Source of the DNA: Pseudorhodoplanes sp049324435
Lineage (GTDB): Bacteria > Pseudomonadota > Alphaproteobacteria > Rhizobiales > Xanthobacteraceae
DNA: 64,000 nt
Reading direction: 5' to 3'
Assembly: GCA_049324435.1 (NCBI GenBank)
Contig: JBMOOQ010000040.1
Coordinates: 62,001 to 126,000 of the forward strand
How positions within the stretch are numbered: the stretch's first letter is position 1; each line of letters opens with the position of its first letter. Under the pieces are notes generated by a model. The model made no database searches and had not been told where the DNA came from. It saw only the letters and a program-made list of their open reading frames with translations. This document shows positions 27,764 to 37,280 of this stretch, piece after piece. The position numbers were made by a program, and so were the translations under genes.

Positions 27764-29248
27764 ATGATGTCCTCACGCGACCGCGCCTCTCGCAGTTTCG
27801 TCGAGCGCCACAATCTGTGGAGCGACGAACAATTCAGGCTTGCCGCCTCGGTCGAAAAGGAGATCGAGGACCGCAAACTCGAACTGATCCGCTTCTCCTT
27901 CCCGGATCAGCACGGTGTCCTGCGCGGCAAGACGGTGGTCGCGGCCGAAGCGGCAAAGCTGATGCGCTCCGGCGTCTCGATGACGACGACGCTGCTCGCG
28001 AAAGATACCTCGCATCGCACGGTGTTTCCGGTGTTCACGCCGGGCGGCGGCTTCGCAATGCCCGAAATGCAGGGCGCGGCTGATTTTCTGATGATCGCGG
28101 ACCCCTCCACATTCCGGGTGCTGCCCTGGGCGCCGAACACCGGATGGGTTCTCTGCGACATCTATTTCCCGAACGGCAAGCCGGTGCCGTTCTCGACCCG
28201 GCAGCTTTGCCGCGACCAGCTTGCACGCTTGAGCTCCGCCGGCTTCGACATGATGGCCGGCCTCGAGGTGGAGTTTCATCTCTACAAGATCGAGGATCCG
28301 CGGCTGGCGCCGGCCGACGCGACCTGGCCGGGCGAGCCGATCGATGTGAGCTACATCCATCAGGGCTTTCAGCTTCTCACCGAAGCCCGCTCCGATCAGA
28401 TCGAACCCATCCTGGAGCCGTTCTGGCGCGCCGTGACGGCACTCGGCTTGCCGTTCCGCTCGCTGGAGGTGGAACTCGGGCCAAGCCAGTGCGAATTCAC
28501 GTTCCAGCCGGAGATCGGGATCGCGTCTGCCGACATGATGGTGCTGTTCCGCAGCGCGATGAAGCAGATCGCGCGCCGTCACGGTCTGCACTGCACCTTC
28601 ATGTGCCGGCCGGGATTGCCAAACGCGTTTTCAAGCGGCTGGCATCTGCATCAGTCTTTGATCGACCGCAAGACGAAGGCGAACGGGTTTGTCTCAGCCG
28701 ATCCGGCGAAAGTCCTGTCGCCGGTCGGCGAACATTGGCTCGCGGGACTTCTTGCCAATGCGCGGGCAGCCGCAGCGTTTACGACGCCGACGCTCAATGG
28801 CTACAAGCGGTATCGTGCCTATGCGCTTGCACCTGACCGTGTCATTTGGGGTCAGGATAACCGCGGCGTTATGGTGCGAGTGATCGGCCAGCCGGGAGAT
28901 CCCGCGACACATCTGGAAAACCGGATCGGCGAGCCCGCCGCCAACCCGTATCTCTACATCGCTTCGCAGATCGCCTGCGGGATGGACGGGGTGTCGCGCA
29001 AGCTTGACCCCGGTCCATCTGCCGATACGCCTTACGAGACGGCAGCCGAAATGATGCCGAAGTCGCTCAGTGAAGCGCTGGATGCGTTGCGCGATAATGC
29101 CTGCTTCCGCGACGCGTTTGGCCAGGATTTCGTGGAATACTATTCCCGCATCAAGGAGGCGGAGATTAAGCGCTATCGCACGGAGGTCGTGGACGACACC
29201 GCCGACGTCACGCGCTGGGAACAGAAGGAATATTTCGACCTGTTCTGA
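27764..29248 (+). CDS. Glutamine synthetase family ligase (gamma-glutamyl-amine type)
   Basis: The product (494 aa) has the GS layout. A beta-grasp N-terminal domain (about 35-140) is followed by the catalytic domain, with AGLEVEFHLY (about 165), SGWHLHQSL (about 288), NGYKRYR (about 345), QDNRGVMVRV and ENRIGEPAANPYLYIASQ (about 385). Divergence from GlnA suggests a gamma-glutamyl ligase acting on another amine, as in PuuA or the aniline enzymes. Pairing with a Rieske oxygenase recalls aniline degradation clusters, where a GS-like enzyme makes gamma-glutamylanilide; this link is inference. Confidence 0.86.
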   Translation: MMSSRDRASRSFVERHNLWSDEQFRLAASVEKEIEDRKLELIRFSFPDQHGVLRGKTVVAAEAAKLMRSGVSMTTTLLAKDTSHRTVFPVFTPGGGFAMPEMQGAADFLMIADPSTFRVLPWAPNTGWVLCDIYFPNGKPVPFSTRQLCRDQLARLSSAGFDMMAGLEVEFHLYKIEDPRLAPADATWPGEPIDVSYIHQGFQLLTEARSDQIEPILEPFWRAVTALGLPFRSLEVELGPSQCEFTFQPEIGIASADMMVLFRSAMKQIARRHGLHCTFMCRPGLPNAFSSGWHLHQSLIDRKTKANGFVSADPAKVLSPVGEHWLAGLLANARAAAAFTTPTLNGYKRYRAYALAPDRVIWGQDNRGVMVRVIGQPGDPATHLENRIGEPAANPYLYIASQIACGMDGVSRKLDPGPSADTPYETAAEMMPKSLSEALDALRDNACFRDAFGQDFVEYYSRIKEAEIKRYRTEVVDDTADVTRWEQKEYFDLF

Positions 29249-29462
29249 TTGCGGTCGGCAATTTTTTCGCACCTGCGGCTCGAATGCTCAATTCTTGCGC
29301 GAAGGCGCCGGGTCCAAGTCGCAAATCCCATTCTGCGATGTGTTAGCCGCGCGCACAAAACCGGTTATCCAGCCTAATTCTTTTGCGGCCGCATCTCCCA
29401 TTACCAGCAATTTACTTTCGGCCCTTATGGATTTGACGTCGGGGCGAAAAGGTCTTTGCACA

Positions 29463-31835
29463 ATGCTCAACCGAATTTCTGTCAGTGCACTTCTGAAATC
29501 CGTGATCGGCAGTCTTGGCGCGGTCGTCGTCATCATGCTGGCGTTGGATGCTTGGTCGGCGTGGAAGCAGTACCAGACCGCGATCCGCAGCGCCGCAGTG
29601 ATCGATGTGTCCCGCAATCTGTTCACCGCACTGCATAATTTGCGGGTTGACCGGTCGACCACCTTTCGCGACCTGACCGGCCAGCGGCAGCTGACCGAAC
29701 TGTCGAAGCAGACTCAGGAGGTCCGCGCCGCCGAACTGGCTGCGCTCAAGACCGCAATTCCCGCCCTGGCCGTGTTGAATTTCCCGAACAAGGAGTCGCT
29801 TTATCCGGCGATGTCGGCTTCTCTGAATACGCTCACGGCGCTGCATGCCGAGTCAGCACGCGCGGTCACCCAGCCGCGGGAATCCCGCCGTCCAGAGCTC
29901 GCAAAGGAGTTTAGCGACGAGGCGACCAAACTGCTCAGCCTTCTGGACAAGACATCCGAGCAACTCACCGCGATGGTCAAGCTCGACGATGCCATGATCG
30001 ATCAGCTGCTTGCGATCAAGCAACTCGCGTGGATCGCCCGCAACAGTGCAGGCGATGCGCAGGTGATGGTCTCGAACGGCCTGGCCGGTCAGAAGCTCCC
30101 GGCAGACGCCATGCTGATCTACACGGCCAACCTCGGCAAAACCGATGCAGTCTGGGCGGCGCTGGAAGACACCGCATCCGGGCTCAAGCTGCCGCCGCAA
30201 TTTCATGACGCGGTGCGCAAGGCAAAGGCTGAGTTTTTCGACCCGTCCTACGCCGCTTTGCGGCTGAAGGTCTTCAAGGCGGTTCTCGCCGGCGAGAATA
30301 CCGGCATCAAGCCCGAAGAATGGACGCCCGGTTCGGTCGCAAAGCTTGCATCGCTTTTGGGTGTGGCGGAGGTATCGCTTGACATTGCCAAGGACCATGC
30401 GAGCGCGAAAGCGTCATTATCACTGTTCCGCTTCGGGTTGAGCCTTGCGCTTCTTGTTCTGGCGCTTGCTGTCGTCGGCGTGATGATGACTGTGGTTTCG
30501 CGCCGCGTGACCCATCCGCTGCGCAACATTCAGGGCGCCATGCTCAAGCTCGCCGACGGCGATTTCTCGGTCGTGCTGCCCGGTCTCGATCGTAAGGACG
30601 AGATCGGCGACGTCGCCAATGCCGTTGAGCGGTTCAAGGTATTGGCTATGGAACGTGCCAAGGCCGAAGCCGACGAGGCGTTGAAACGTCAGGCGGCAGA
30701 AGCCGAATTGCAGGTGAAGGCAGCCGAGGAGCGGGCGCGCGCCGCCGATGAACAGGCCCGCGCGATGCGCGCGCTCGGCGAAGGCCTCAAGCGCCTCGCC
30801 AATGGCGATCTCATGACCCGGCTCGATGAAGGCTTCACCGAGGATTATCGGGCCATCAAGGACGACTTCAACGCGACACTCGATCGCCTGCAGTCGACCA
30901 TCGCAGCGATCGCGCAAGCCAACGACGAGGTCTCCAATGCGGCCGCGGAAATCGCCGCCGCGACGACCGACCTGTCGCAGCGCACCGAGGAGCAGGCGGC
31001 CAGTCTCGAACAGACCTCGGCTTCGATGGAGCAAATTTCTGCGACGGTGAAGCAGAATGCGAGCAACGCGCAGCAGGCCAACGCGCTGACGCAGGATACC
31101 GCGCAGATTGCCGATCAGGGCGGTCAGGTGGTGGCCGAGGCGGTTTCGGCAATGGCGCGAATCGAGGAGTCGTCGCGCAGGATTTCCGACATCATTTCGG
31201 TCATCGATGAGATCGCGCGCCAGACCAATTTGCTGGCGCTCAACGCGGCCGTGGAAGCCGCGCGCGCCGGCGAAGCCGGCCGCGGGTTCGCCGTGGTGGC
31301 ATCCGAGGTACGCAGTCTGGCGCAGCGCTCCTCGCAGGCCGCCAAGGACATCAAGGACCTGATCGTAAATTCGACTGTGCAGGTTCAGGAGGGCGTCGAT
31401 CTGGTCAACCGCGCGGGAACCTCGCTCGGGGAGATCGTGGAATCGATCAAGAAGGTCGCGGGCATCATGTCCGATATCGCCAATGCCAGTGCCGAGCAGG
31501 CCACCGGCCTCGAACAGGTGAGCAAGGCGCTGGTCCAAATGGACGAGGTGACCCAGCAGAATTCGGCACTGGTCGAGCAGAATGCCGCCACCGCGAAGAC
31601 GCTGGAAGATCAGCAAAACGCGATGCGCGAGCGGATGAGCTTCTTCTCGTTTGGGCAGACAGTGGAGGCGCCGAAAGTTGTCACCCCGGTCGTGACCCGC
31701 AAGACGGCGTCCGCGGCGAAGCCTGTGCCCATGGCGAAGCCGGAGCTAAAGCCTGCGGCGCGACGGGCCGCTGCGGCACCGCGGGTTCATGGTGCGAACG
31801 CGCTGAAGGACGATCAGGGCTGGGAAGAGTTCTGA
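29463..31835 (+). CDS. Methyl-accepting chemotaxis protein
   Basis: The product (790 aa) has a membrane helix at about 10-30, a large, mostly helical periplasmic sensor of about 290 residues and a second helix at 321-346. A HAMP domain (347-397), a coiled region with a second HAMP-like unit (436-480) and the signalling domain follow. The tip IARQTNLLALNAAVEAARAG lies at about 585-605. The C-terminus ends GWEEF, like the CheR/CheB tethering pentapeptide. The ATG at 29463 was chosen; upstream in-frame codons back to 29070 overlap the ligase gene. No other che genes are present. Confidence 0.92.
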   Translation: MLNRISVSALLKSVIGSLGAVVVIMLALDAWSAWKQYQTAIRSAAVIDVSRNLFTALHNLRVDRSTTFRDLTGQRQLTELSKQTQEVRAAELAALKTAIPALAVLNFPNKESLYPAMSASLNTLTALHAESARAVTQPRESRRPELAKEFSDEATKLLSLLDKTSEQLTAMVKLDDAMIDQLLAIKQLAWIARNSAGDAQVMVSNGLAGQKLPADAMLIYTANLGKTDAVWAALEDTASGLKLPPQFHDAVRKAKAEFFDPSYAALRLKVFKAVLAGENTGIKPEEWTPGSVAKLASLLGVAEVSLDIAKDHASAKASLSLFRFGLSLALLVLALAVVGVMMTVVSRRVTHPLRNIQGAMLKLADGDFSVVLPGLDRKDEIGDVANAVERFKVLAMERAKAEADEALKRQAAEAELQVKAAEERARAADEQARAMRALGEGLKRLANGDLMTRLDEGFTEDYRAIKDDFNATLDRLQSTIAAIAQANDEVSNAAAEIAAATTDLSQRTEEQAASLEQTSASMEQISATVKQNASNAQQANALTQDTAQIADQGGQVVAEAVSAMARIEESSRRISDIISVIDEIARQTNLLALNAAVEAARAGEAGRGFAVVASEVRSLAQRSSQAAKDIKDLIVNSTVQVQEGVDLVNRAGTSLGEIVESIKKVAGIMSDIANASAEQATGLEQVSKALVQMDEVTQQNSALVEQNAATAKTLEDQQNAMRERMSFFSFGQTVEAPKVVTPVVTRKTASAAKPVPMAKPELKPAARRAAAAPRVHGANALKDDQGWEEF

Positions 31836-31863
31836 CCTGATCTGAACCTGAACCTGAATAGTC

Positions 31864-31901
31864 TGCGGCCGGCCGCCTCAAGGGGCCGGCCGCAATTATT
31901 T
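31864..31901 (+). terminator. Rho-independent-type terminator after the chemoreceptor gene
   Basis: An 11-bp GC stem (31864-31874 with 31884-31894) around a 9-base loop is followed by AATTATTT. It begins 29 bases after the stop codon. Confidence 0.75.
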
Positions 31902-32051
31902 CGACGAGGCCTGCGGGGTGGCTTTTACAGCATCGAGCGTCATGGACATGCCGACCTTTTTGCGTTGACGCGCTTTCTTCACGCCAACCGGCTTCCACTT
32001 CGCTCGAAAACGCTCTATGCGGGCCGCTTCGTTTTTCCAGCGTCCCCATCC

Positions 32052-33674
32052 ATGATCCGTATCGACAATATCTCCAAGCAGAACGGCCACCAGATCCTGT
32101 TCATCGAGGCCTCCGCAGCCCTGCATAAGGGCGAAAAGATCGGCCTCGTCGGTCCGAACGGCGCGGGCAAGACCACGCTGTTCCGCATGATTGCAGGGCA
32201 GGAACAGCCGGATGAGGGGCAAGTCTCGGTCGATCGCGGGCTGACCATCGGCTATTTCAGCCAGGATGTCGGCGAGATGAGCGGCCGCAGTGCCGTGGCC
32301 GAGGTGATGGAAGGCGCGGGGCCGGTCAGCGCCGTTGCTGCCGAGCTGAAAGAGCTCGAGACCGCCATGACCGATCCGGACCGCGCGGGCGAGATGGACG
32401 TCATCCTCGAACGCTATGGCGAGGCGCAGGCCCGGTTCGAGGAACTCGATGGCTATGCGCTCGACGCGCGGGCGCGCGAAGTGCTGGCCGGTCTCGGCTT
32501 CAGCCAGGAGATGATGGACGGCGATGTCGGCAATCTGTCCGGCGGCTGGAAGATGCGCGTCGCACTGGCGCGAATTCTCCTGATGCGGCCGGACGCCATG
32601 CTGCTCGACGAGCCGTCGAACCATCTCGATCTGGAGAGCCTGATCTGGCTGGAGAATTTCCTGAGAGGGTACGACGGCGCGCTGCTGATGACCTCCCACG
32701 ATCGCGAGTTCATGAACCGTGTCGTCAATAAGGTGATCGAGATCGATGCCGGTTCGCTCATCAGCTATTCGGGCGATTATGAGTTCTACGCGCAGCAACG
32801 CGCGCTGAATGAGCAGCAGCAGCAGGCGCAGTTCGAGCGTCAGCAAGCGATGCTGGCGAAGGAGATCAAGTTCATCGAGCGCTTCAAGGCGCGTGCCTCG
32901 CACGCCGCTCAGGTGCAGAGCCGCGTGAAGAAGTTGGAAAAGATCGAGCGAATCGAGCCGCCTCGCCGGCGTCAATCGGTCGCGTTCGACTTCATGCCGC
33001 CGCCGCGTTCGGGCGACGACGTCGCAAGTCTCAAGAACGTCCACAAGAGCTACGGCAGCAAGCGGATTTACGAGGGCCTCGACTTCCACGTCGCGCGAAT
33101 GGAGCGCTGGTGCGTGCTTGGGATCAATGGTGCCGGCAAATCGACACTCCTGAAACTCGTCACCGGCTGGACCGAACCGGATGACGGCACGGTGACGGTC
33201 GGCAGCAGTGTCAAGATCGGCTATTTCGCACAGCATGCCATGGATCTGCTCGACGGCGAGCGCACGGTATTTGAGGAGCTCGACTATTCATTTCCGCAGG
33301 CCGGGCAGGGCCAGTTGCGTACGCTGGCCGGGTGTTTCGGCTTTTCAGGCGACGATGTCGAGAAGCGATGCCGTGTCCTGTCCGGCGGCGAGAAGGCGCG
33401 GCTCGTCATGGCGAAGATGCTGTTCGATCCGCCGAACTTCCTGGTGTTGGACGAGCCGACCAACCATCTCGACATGGCGACCAAGGAGATGCTGATCGCT
33501 GCCCTCGCTCGTTTCGAGGGCACGATGCTGTTCGTGTCCCATGACCGGCATTTTCTGGCAGCTTTATCGAACCGCGTACTGGAGCTGACGCCAGACGGCG
33601 TCCACACCTATGGCGGCGGCTATACCGAATATGTCGCCCGTACCGGCCAGGAGGCGCCGGGGCTGCGCGGTTGA
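32052..33674 (+). CDS. ABC-F family ATPase (ribosome-associated type)
   Basis: The product (540 aa) has two ABC domains and no membrane segments. The first has Walker A GPNGAGKTT (about 36), signature LSGGWKMR (about 160) and LLDEPSNHLD (about 180). A charged linker with a Gln-rich helix follows at 240-310. The second has GINGAGKST (about 357), LSGGEKARL (about 442) and LDEPTNHLD (about 465). ABC-F proteins act on stalled or starting ribosomes; the subfamily here is not settled. The ATG at 32052 is preferred; an upstream TTG at 31965 adds a non-conserved leader. Confidence 0.92.
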   Translation: MIRIDNISKQNGHQILFIEASAALHKGEKIGLVGPNGAGKTTLFRMIAGQEQPDEGQVSVDRGLTIGYFSQDVGEMSGRSAVAEVMEGAGPVSAVAAELKELETAMTDPDRAGEMDVILERYGEAQARFEELDGYALDARAREVLAGLGFSQEMMDGDVGNLSGGWKMRVALARILLMRPDAMLLDEPSNHLDLESLIWLENFLRGYDGALLMTSHDREFMNRVVNKVIEIDAGSLISYSGDYEFYAQQRALNEQQQQAQFERQQAMLAKEIKFIERFKARASHAAQVQSRVKKLEKIERIEPPRRRQSVAFDFMPPPRSGDDVASLKNVHKSYGSKRIYEGLDFHVARMERWCVLGINGAGKSTLLKLVTGWTEPDDGTVTVGSSVKIGYFAQHAMDLLDGERTVFEELDYSFPQAGQGQLRTLAGCFGFSGDDVEKRCRVLSGGEKARLVMAKMLFDPPNFLVLDEPTNHLDMATKEMLIAALARFEGTMLFVSHDRHFLAALSNRVLELTPDGVHTYGGGYTEYVARTGQEAPGLRG

Positions 33675-33690
33675 GAGAGCGCCATAAGGA

Positions 33691-34353
33691 TTACCCGGCG
33701 AGCGAACCGTACGTGATGGCGACCTTATGAACAGCTTTCACCCGGTCTCTGGCGGCGCGAAGCAGGTCCTGCTGTTTCTTAGGTAACGATGGCAAATCAC
33801 CGTCCTTGAAAAATCCTAAGGCCTTCAGCGGAAGTGCCGGGTCTCTTCGGTACATTGCTGCGAAAGCGCCCAAGGCGCGTTCTAGTGAGGCCCCAGACGA
33901 CAATATCGCGGCGATGTCGTGATAGTCCTTTGCTTCCGCCCGGTCCAGAATCGCCTTCAGCTTTGTGGACAGGAGATCTTCGAGCGAGGCGACCAAAAGT
34001 ACGCAATCCTGTGTCTCAAGGGGCGCCTCAATGCGGCCGATCTTGATGCCGCCAAAAAACGAAATCTTCACCGGCCCCGCGGGCATCTGGGCGGAGACCA
34101 CCAACGTGTTTTCGCTTTCCTGGATGGGTTTTGCGTCGCGCATGAACGCGAAAGAGTGTTCGATTTCTCTTTTGTCGAGCGGCTCTGACTTGAAAAAGTC
34201 GAAGTCAATCGACTGACGATGCCCGAGATGGAGTGCGACGGCAGTGCCGCCATAGAGAACGAGCCCAAGACGAGGAGCTGACGCAAGCAGCGGCCAAATT
34301 TCCTTCTGAGCCGGCGGGAGGATGTCGAGTTTCGCCTCAAATTGCCGCGGCAT
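33691..34353 (-). CDS. AbiEii/AbiGii-like nucleotidyltransferase, possible toxin
   Basis: The product (220 aa) carries the nucleotidyltransferase core GGTAVALHLGHRQSIDFDFF at about 36-55, with the G-G and D-F-D metal site of the AbiEii family. In AbiE systems this enzyme is the toxin, which modifies tRNA or another target, and the partner is an antitoxin. The ATG at 34353 overlaps by 17 bases the end of a 108-residue gene, so the two form one operon. The classic AbiEi antitoxin is not recognised. A solitary DUF1814-like enzyme with another role is possible. Confidence 0.8.
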   Translation of the reverse strand: MPRQFEAKLDILPPAQKEIWPLLASAPRLGLVLYGGTAVALHLGHRQSIDFDFFKSEPLDKREIEHSFAFMRDAKPIQESENTLVVSAQMPAGPVKISFFGGIKIGRIEAPLETQDCVLLVASLEDLLSTKLKAILDRAEAKDYHDIAAILSSGASLERALGAFAAMYRRDPALPLKALGFFKDGDLPSLPKKQQDLLRAARDRVKAVHKVAITYGSLAG

Positions 34354-34663
34354 CGTCGAACGATCTCCGAGGCGCGTCCTCAGGTATCGCACGCCCGGTC
34401 GCGAGCATGAGGCGCCCTCGCCAGAACTCCCAAGACCGGTCGCTCAACCAGCCGGGCTCGGCATTAAGCATCAACTCGGCGAGCGTGTCCGGGCCCAAAT
34501 CTGCTTCTAGCCGACGGATCACGTCGAACGGTGCAACATCCATTGCTTGAGCCAGGATGCGCGCGTGTGTTCGAGGCTGCGTTCCGGTCGGCTCCCACCA
34601 GAAGAATCGCGCCTCGAGTTCCTCGGCGATCGGTGCAGGTAGGGCGATGTCAAAATCGGTCAT
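34337..34663 (-). CDS. Small acidic partner of the AbiEii-like gene, possible antitoxin
   Basis: The product (108 aa) is soluble and has several Trp and Glu residues in the first half (EARFFWWEPTG). A conserved-looking RSWEFWRGRLMLATG segment is near the C-terminus. No DNA-binding helix-turn-helix is obvious. It overlaps the nucleotidyltransferase gene by 17 bases and precedes it, the usual antitoxin-first order. The antitoxin role is inferred from layout alone. Confidence 0.65.
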   Translation of the reverse strand: MTDFDIALPAPIAEELEARFFWWEPTGTQPRTHARILAQAMDVAPFDVIRRLEADLGPDTLAELMLNAEPGWLSDRSWEFWRGRLMLATGRAIPEDAPRRSFDDAAAI

Positions 34664-34691
34664 TGCCGTGCTGCCGCTTGGATTGAATCGG

Positions 34692-37121
34692 CTAGGCGTC
34701 GACGCTCGCCTGCAGGGCGTTTTCCTGGATGAAGTCGCGGCGCGGTTCGACCAGATCGCCCATCAGGCGGCCGAAGATATCGTCTGCCTCGTCGACCTCG
34801 CGCACCTTGACCTGCAGCAGGGAACGCACGTCGGCGTTCAGCGTGGTCTCCCAGAGCTGCTCGGGGTTCATTTCGCCGAGGCCCTTGTAGCGCTGCATGG
34901 AGATGCCTTTGCGGCCCACAGCGGTGACCGCCTCGAACAATCCGACCGGTCCGTAGATCGGCGTATCCTCGCCCTTGCGGCGCAGCGTGCCGGGCTTGAC
35001 GTAGACTTCCTGCAAAAGCGGCGCGTATTCGTCCAGCTTGCGCGCATCGGCCGACCCGAGCAGAGCCTGATCGATCAGTGCGGCATCCTTCACGCCGCGC
35101 ACCGTTCGCTCGAAATGAAAGCCCTCGGAATCGAAGCGGCCCTGCCAGCCTCGTTCAGTTTCGTCGGACAGCACATCGAGCCGGCGCGCGATATATTCCG
35201 CAGCGGCCTTCGCGGCCTCGGGATTGCCGGTCACGCTCGGCGTCAGCACGCCCGCAATGGCTGCCTGCTCGATTACCTTTCGATTATAGCGGCTGTGCAG
35301 GCCGTGAAGCAGATTGCGCACGTTGCGCGCATTCTCGACAAGCTTCTTCAGGTCGGCCCCCGCGCGCTCCTCGCCGCTGGCAAGCCGCAATACGGAATCT
35401 TCGAGACCATGCTCGATCAGATAATCTTCCAGCGCGCGCTCGTCCTTCAGATATTGCTCGGACTTGCCGCGCGACACCTTATAGAGCGGCGGCTGCGCGA
35501 TATAGAGATAGCCGCCTTCGATGATCTGCGGCATCTGCCGGAAGAAGAAGGTCAAGAGCAGTGTGCGGATGTGGGAGCCGTCCACGTCCGCGTCGGTCAT
35601 GATGATGATCTTGTGATAGCGCAGCTTGTTGATGTCGAACTCGTCGCGGATGCCGGCCCCGAGCGCGGTGATCAGCGTGCCGATTTCCGCCGACGACAGC
35701 ATCTTGTCGAAGCGTGCGCGTTCCACGTTGAGGATCTTGCCGCGCAGCGGCAGCACCGCCTGAAATTCGCGGTTTCGGCCCTGCTTGGCGGAGCCGCCGG
35801 CGCTGTCACCCTCGACGATAAACAATTCGGATTTCGCCGGATCGCGCTCCTGGCAGTCGGCCAGCTTTCCAGGCAGCGACGAGACATCGAGCGCGCCCTT
35901 GCGACGCGTCAGCTCTCGGGCCTTGCGAGCGGCCTCGCGCGCGGCTGCGGCTTCCACCACCTTGCTGACGATGGTTTTGGCTTCGCCCGGATGAACCTCG
36001 AACCAGTCCTGCAGCGCCTCGTTGACCACATTCTCCACTACGGGGCGGACTTCGGACGAAACCAGCTTGTCCTTGGTCTGCGACGAGAATTTGGGATCCG
36101 GCACCTTCACCGAAAGCACAGCTGTTAGGCCTTCGCGGCAATCGTCGCCGGAGAGCGAGACCTTTTCCTTTTTGCTGGTGCCGGTGTTCTCGGCGTAATT
36201 CGTGATCTGCCGCGTCAGAGCGCCGCGAAAGCCGGCGAGATGGGTGCCGCCGTCGCGCTGCGGGATGTTGTTGGTGAAGCACAGCACGCTCTCGTGGTAG
36301 CTGTCATTCCACCACAAGGCGCATTCGACGGAGATGCCGTCACGCTCGGCGCGGATCGTGATCGGTTGCGGGATCAGCGGCGTCTTGTTGCGGTCGAGAT
36401 ACTTGACGAAGGCCTCGATGCCGCCGTCGTAGCGCATCTCCTCGCGCTTCTCGACTGCATGGCGCGCATCGGTGAGGATCACGGTGACGCCGGAATTGAG
36501 AAAAGCCAGCTCGCGCAGCCGGTGCTCCAGCGTGTTGAAGTCGAACTCGGTCATGCTGAAGGTCTGCGGCGAGGGCAGAAAGGTGACCTCCGTGCCCTTG
36601 CGGCCCTCGGCCTTGCCGGTAACCTTCAAAGGCGCCGTGGCGACGCCGTCACGGAACTCCATCTGGTGTTCGTTGCCGTCGCGCCAGATCGTGAGCTTCA
36701 GCCAGGTTGAGAGTGCATTGACCACGGACACGCCGACACCGTGCAACCCGCCTGACACCTTGTAGGAATTCTGGTCGAATTTCCCGCCGGCATGCAGCTG
36801 CGTCATGATAACTTCGGCCGCCGACACGCCCTCGCCCTTGTGGATGTCCACCGGAATGCCGCGGCCATTGTCGCGCACCGTGCACGAGCCGTCGGGATTG
36901 AGCGTGACAGCAACTTCGGTCGCGTGCCCGGCGAGAGCTTCGTCGATCGCGTTGTCGACGACTTCATAGACCATGTGATGCAGGCCGGAACCATCGTCGG
37001 TGTCGCCGATATACATGCCCGGGCGCTTGCGAACCGCATCGAGGCCCTTGAGGACCTTGATCGATTCAGCGCCGTATTCGGCAGACGCATCGGGTGTGTT
37101 CTGGCGGGCGGGCTCGGCCAT
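34692..37121 (-). CDS. gyrB: DNA gyrase subunit B
   Basis: The product (809 aa) is the ATPase subunit of gyrase. The N-terminal GHKL fold shows RKRPGMYIGD (about 32), EVVDNAIDEA and GLHGVGVSVVNAL. A transducer region follows, then the TOPRIM domain with EGDSAGGSAKQGRNR (about 435) and DADVDGSHIRTLLLTFFFR (about 510). The C-terminal gyrase B domain includes QRYKGLGEMNPEQLWETT. It works with GyrA to introduce negative supercoils. It lies in the standard alphaproteobacterial block downstream of recF. Confidence 0.97.
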   Translation of the reverse strand: MAEPARQNTPDASAEYGAESIKVLKGLDAVRKRPGMYIGDTDDGSGLHHMVYEVVDNAIDEALAGHATEVAVTLNPDGSCTVRDNGRGIPVDIHKGEGVSAAEVIMTQLHAGGKFDQNSYKVSGGLHGVGVSVVNALSTWLKLTIWRDGNEHQMEFRDGVATAPLKVTGKAEGRKGTEVTFLPSPQTFSMTEFDFNTLEHRLRELAFLNSGVTVILTDARHAVEKREEMRYDGGIEAFVKYLDRNKTPLIPQPITIRAERDGISVECALWWNDSYHESVLCFTNNIPQRDGGTHLAGFRGALTRQITNYAENTGTSKKEKVSLSGDDCREGLTAVLSVKVPDPKFSSQTKDKLVSSEVRPVVENVVNEALQDWFEVHPGEAKTIVSKVVEAAAAREAARKARELTRRKGALDVSSLPGKLADCQERDPAKSELFIVEGDSAGGSAKQGRNREFQAVLPLRGKILNVERARFDKMLSSAEIGTLITALGAGIRDEFDINKLRYHKIIIMTDADVDGSHIRTLLLTFFFRQMPQIIEGGYLYIAQPPLYKVSRGKSEQYLKDERALEDYLIEHGLEDSVLRLASGEERAGADLKKLVENARNVRNLLHGLHSRYNRKVIEQAAIAGVLTPSVTGNPEAAKAAAEYIARRLDVLSDETERGWQGRFDSEGFHFERTVRGVKDAALIDQALLGSADARKLDEYAPLLQEVYVKPGTLRRKGEDTPIYGPVGLFEAVTAVGRKGISMQRYKGLGEMNPEQLWETTLNADVRSLLQVKVREVDEADDIFGRLMGDLVEPRRDFIQENALQASVDA

Positions 37122-37280
37122 CAGGCAGCCTTCGAATCAGTTGCGAAAAAAGCGGCGAAACATGTCCTTCGTGGCATGAAACAGCGGGGTCGTACAGCGC
37201 TATTTGCCAAGGGCTAAGTAATTGTAAATGAAAGAATTTCAAGCCCGAACAAGGGCGAAAATTGGGCCTCGCGCGGGGGC

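Noticed and set aside
29070..29462. An N-terminal extension of the chemoreceptor
   Set aside because: The extension overlaps the end of the GS-like ligase in another frame, and the ATG at 29463 starts right at the first membrane helix.
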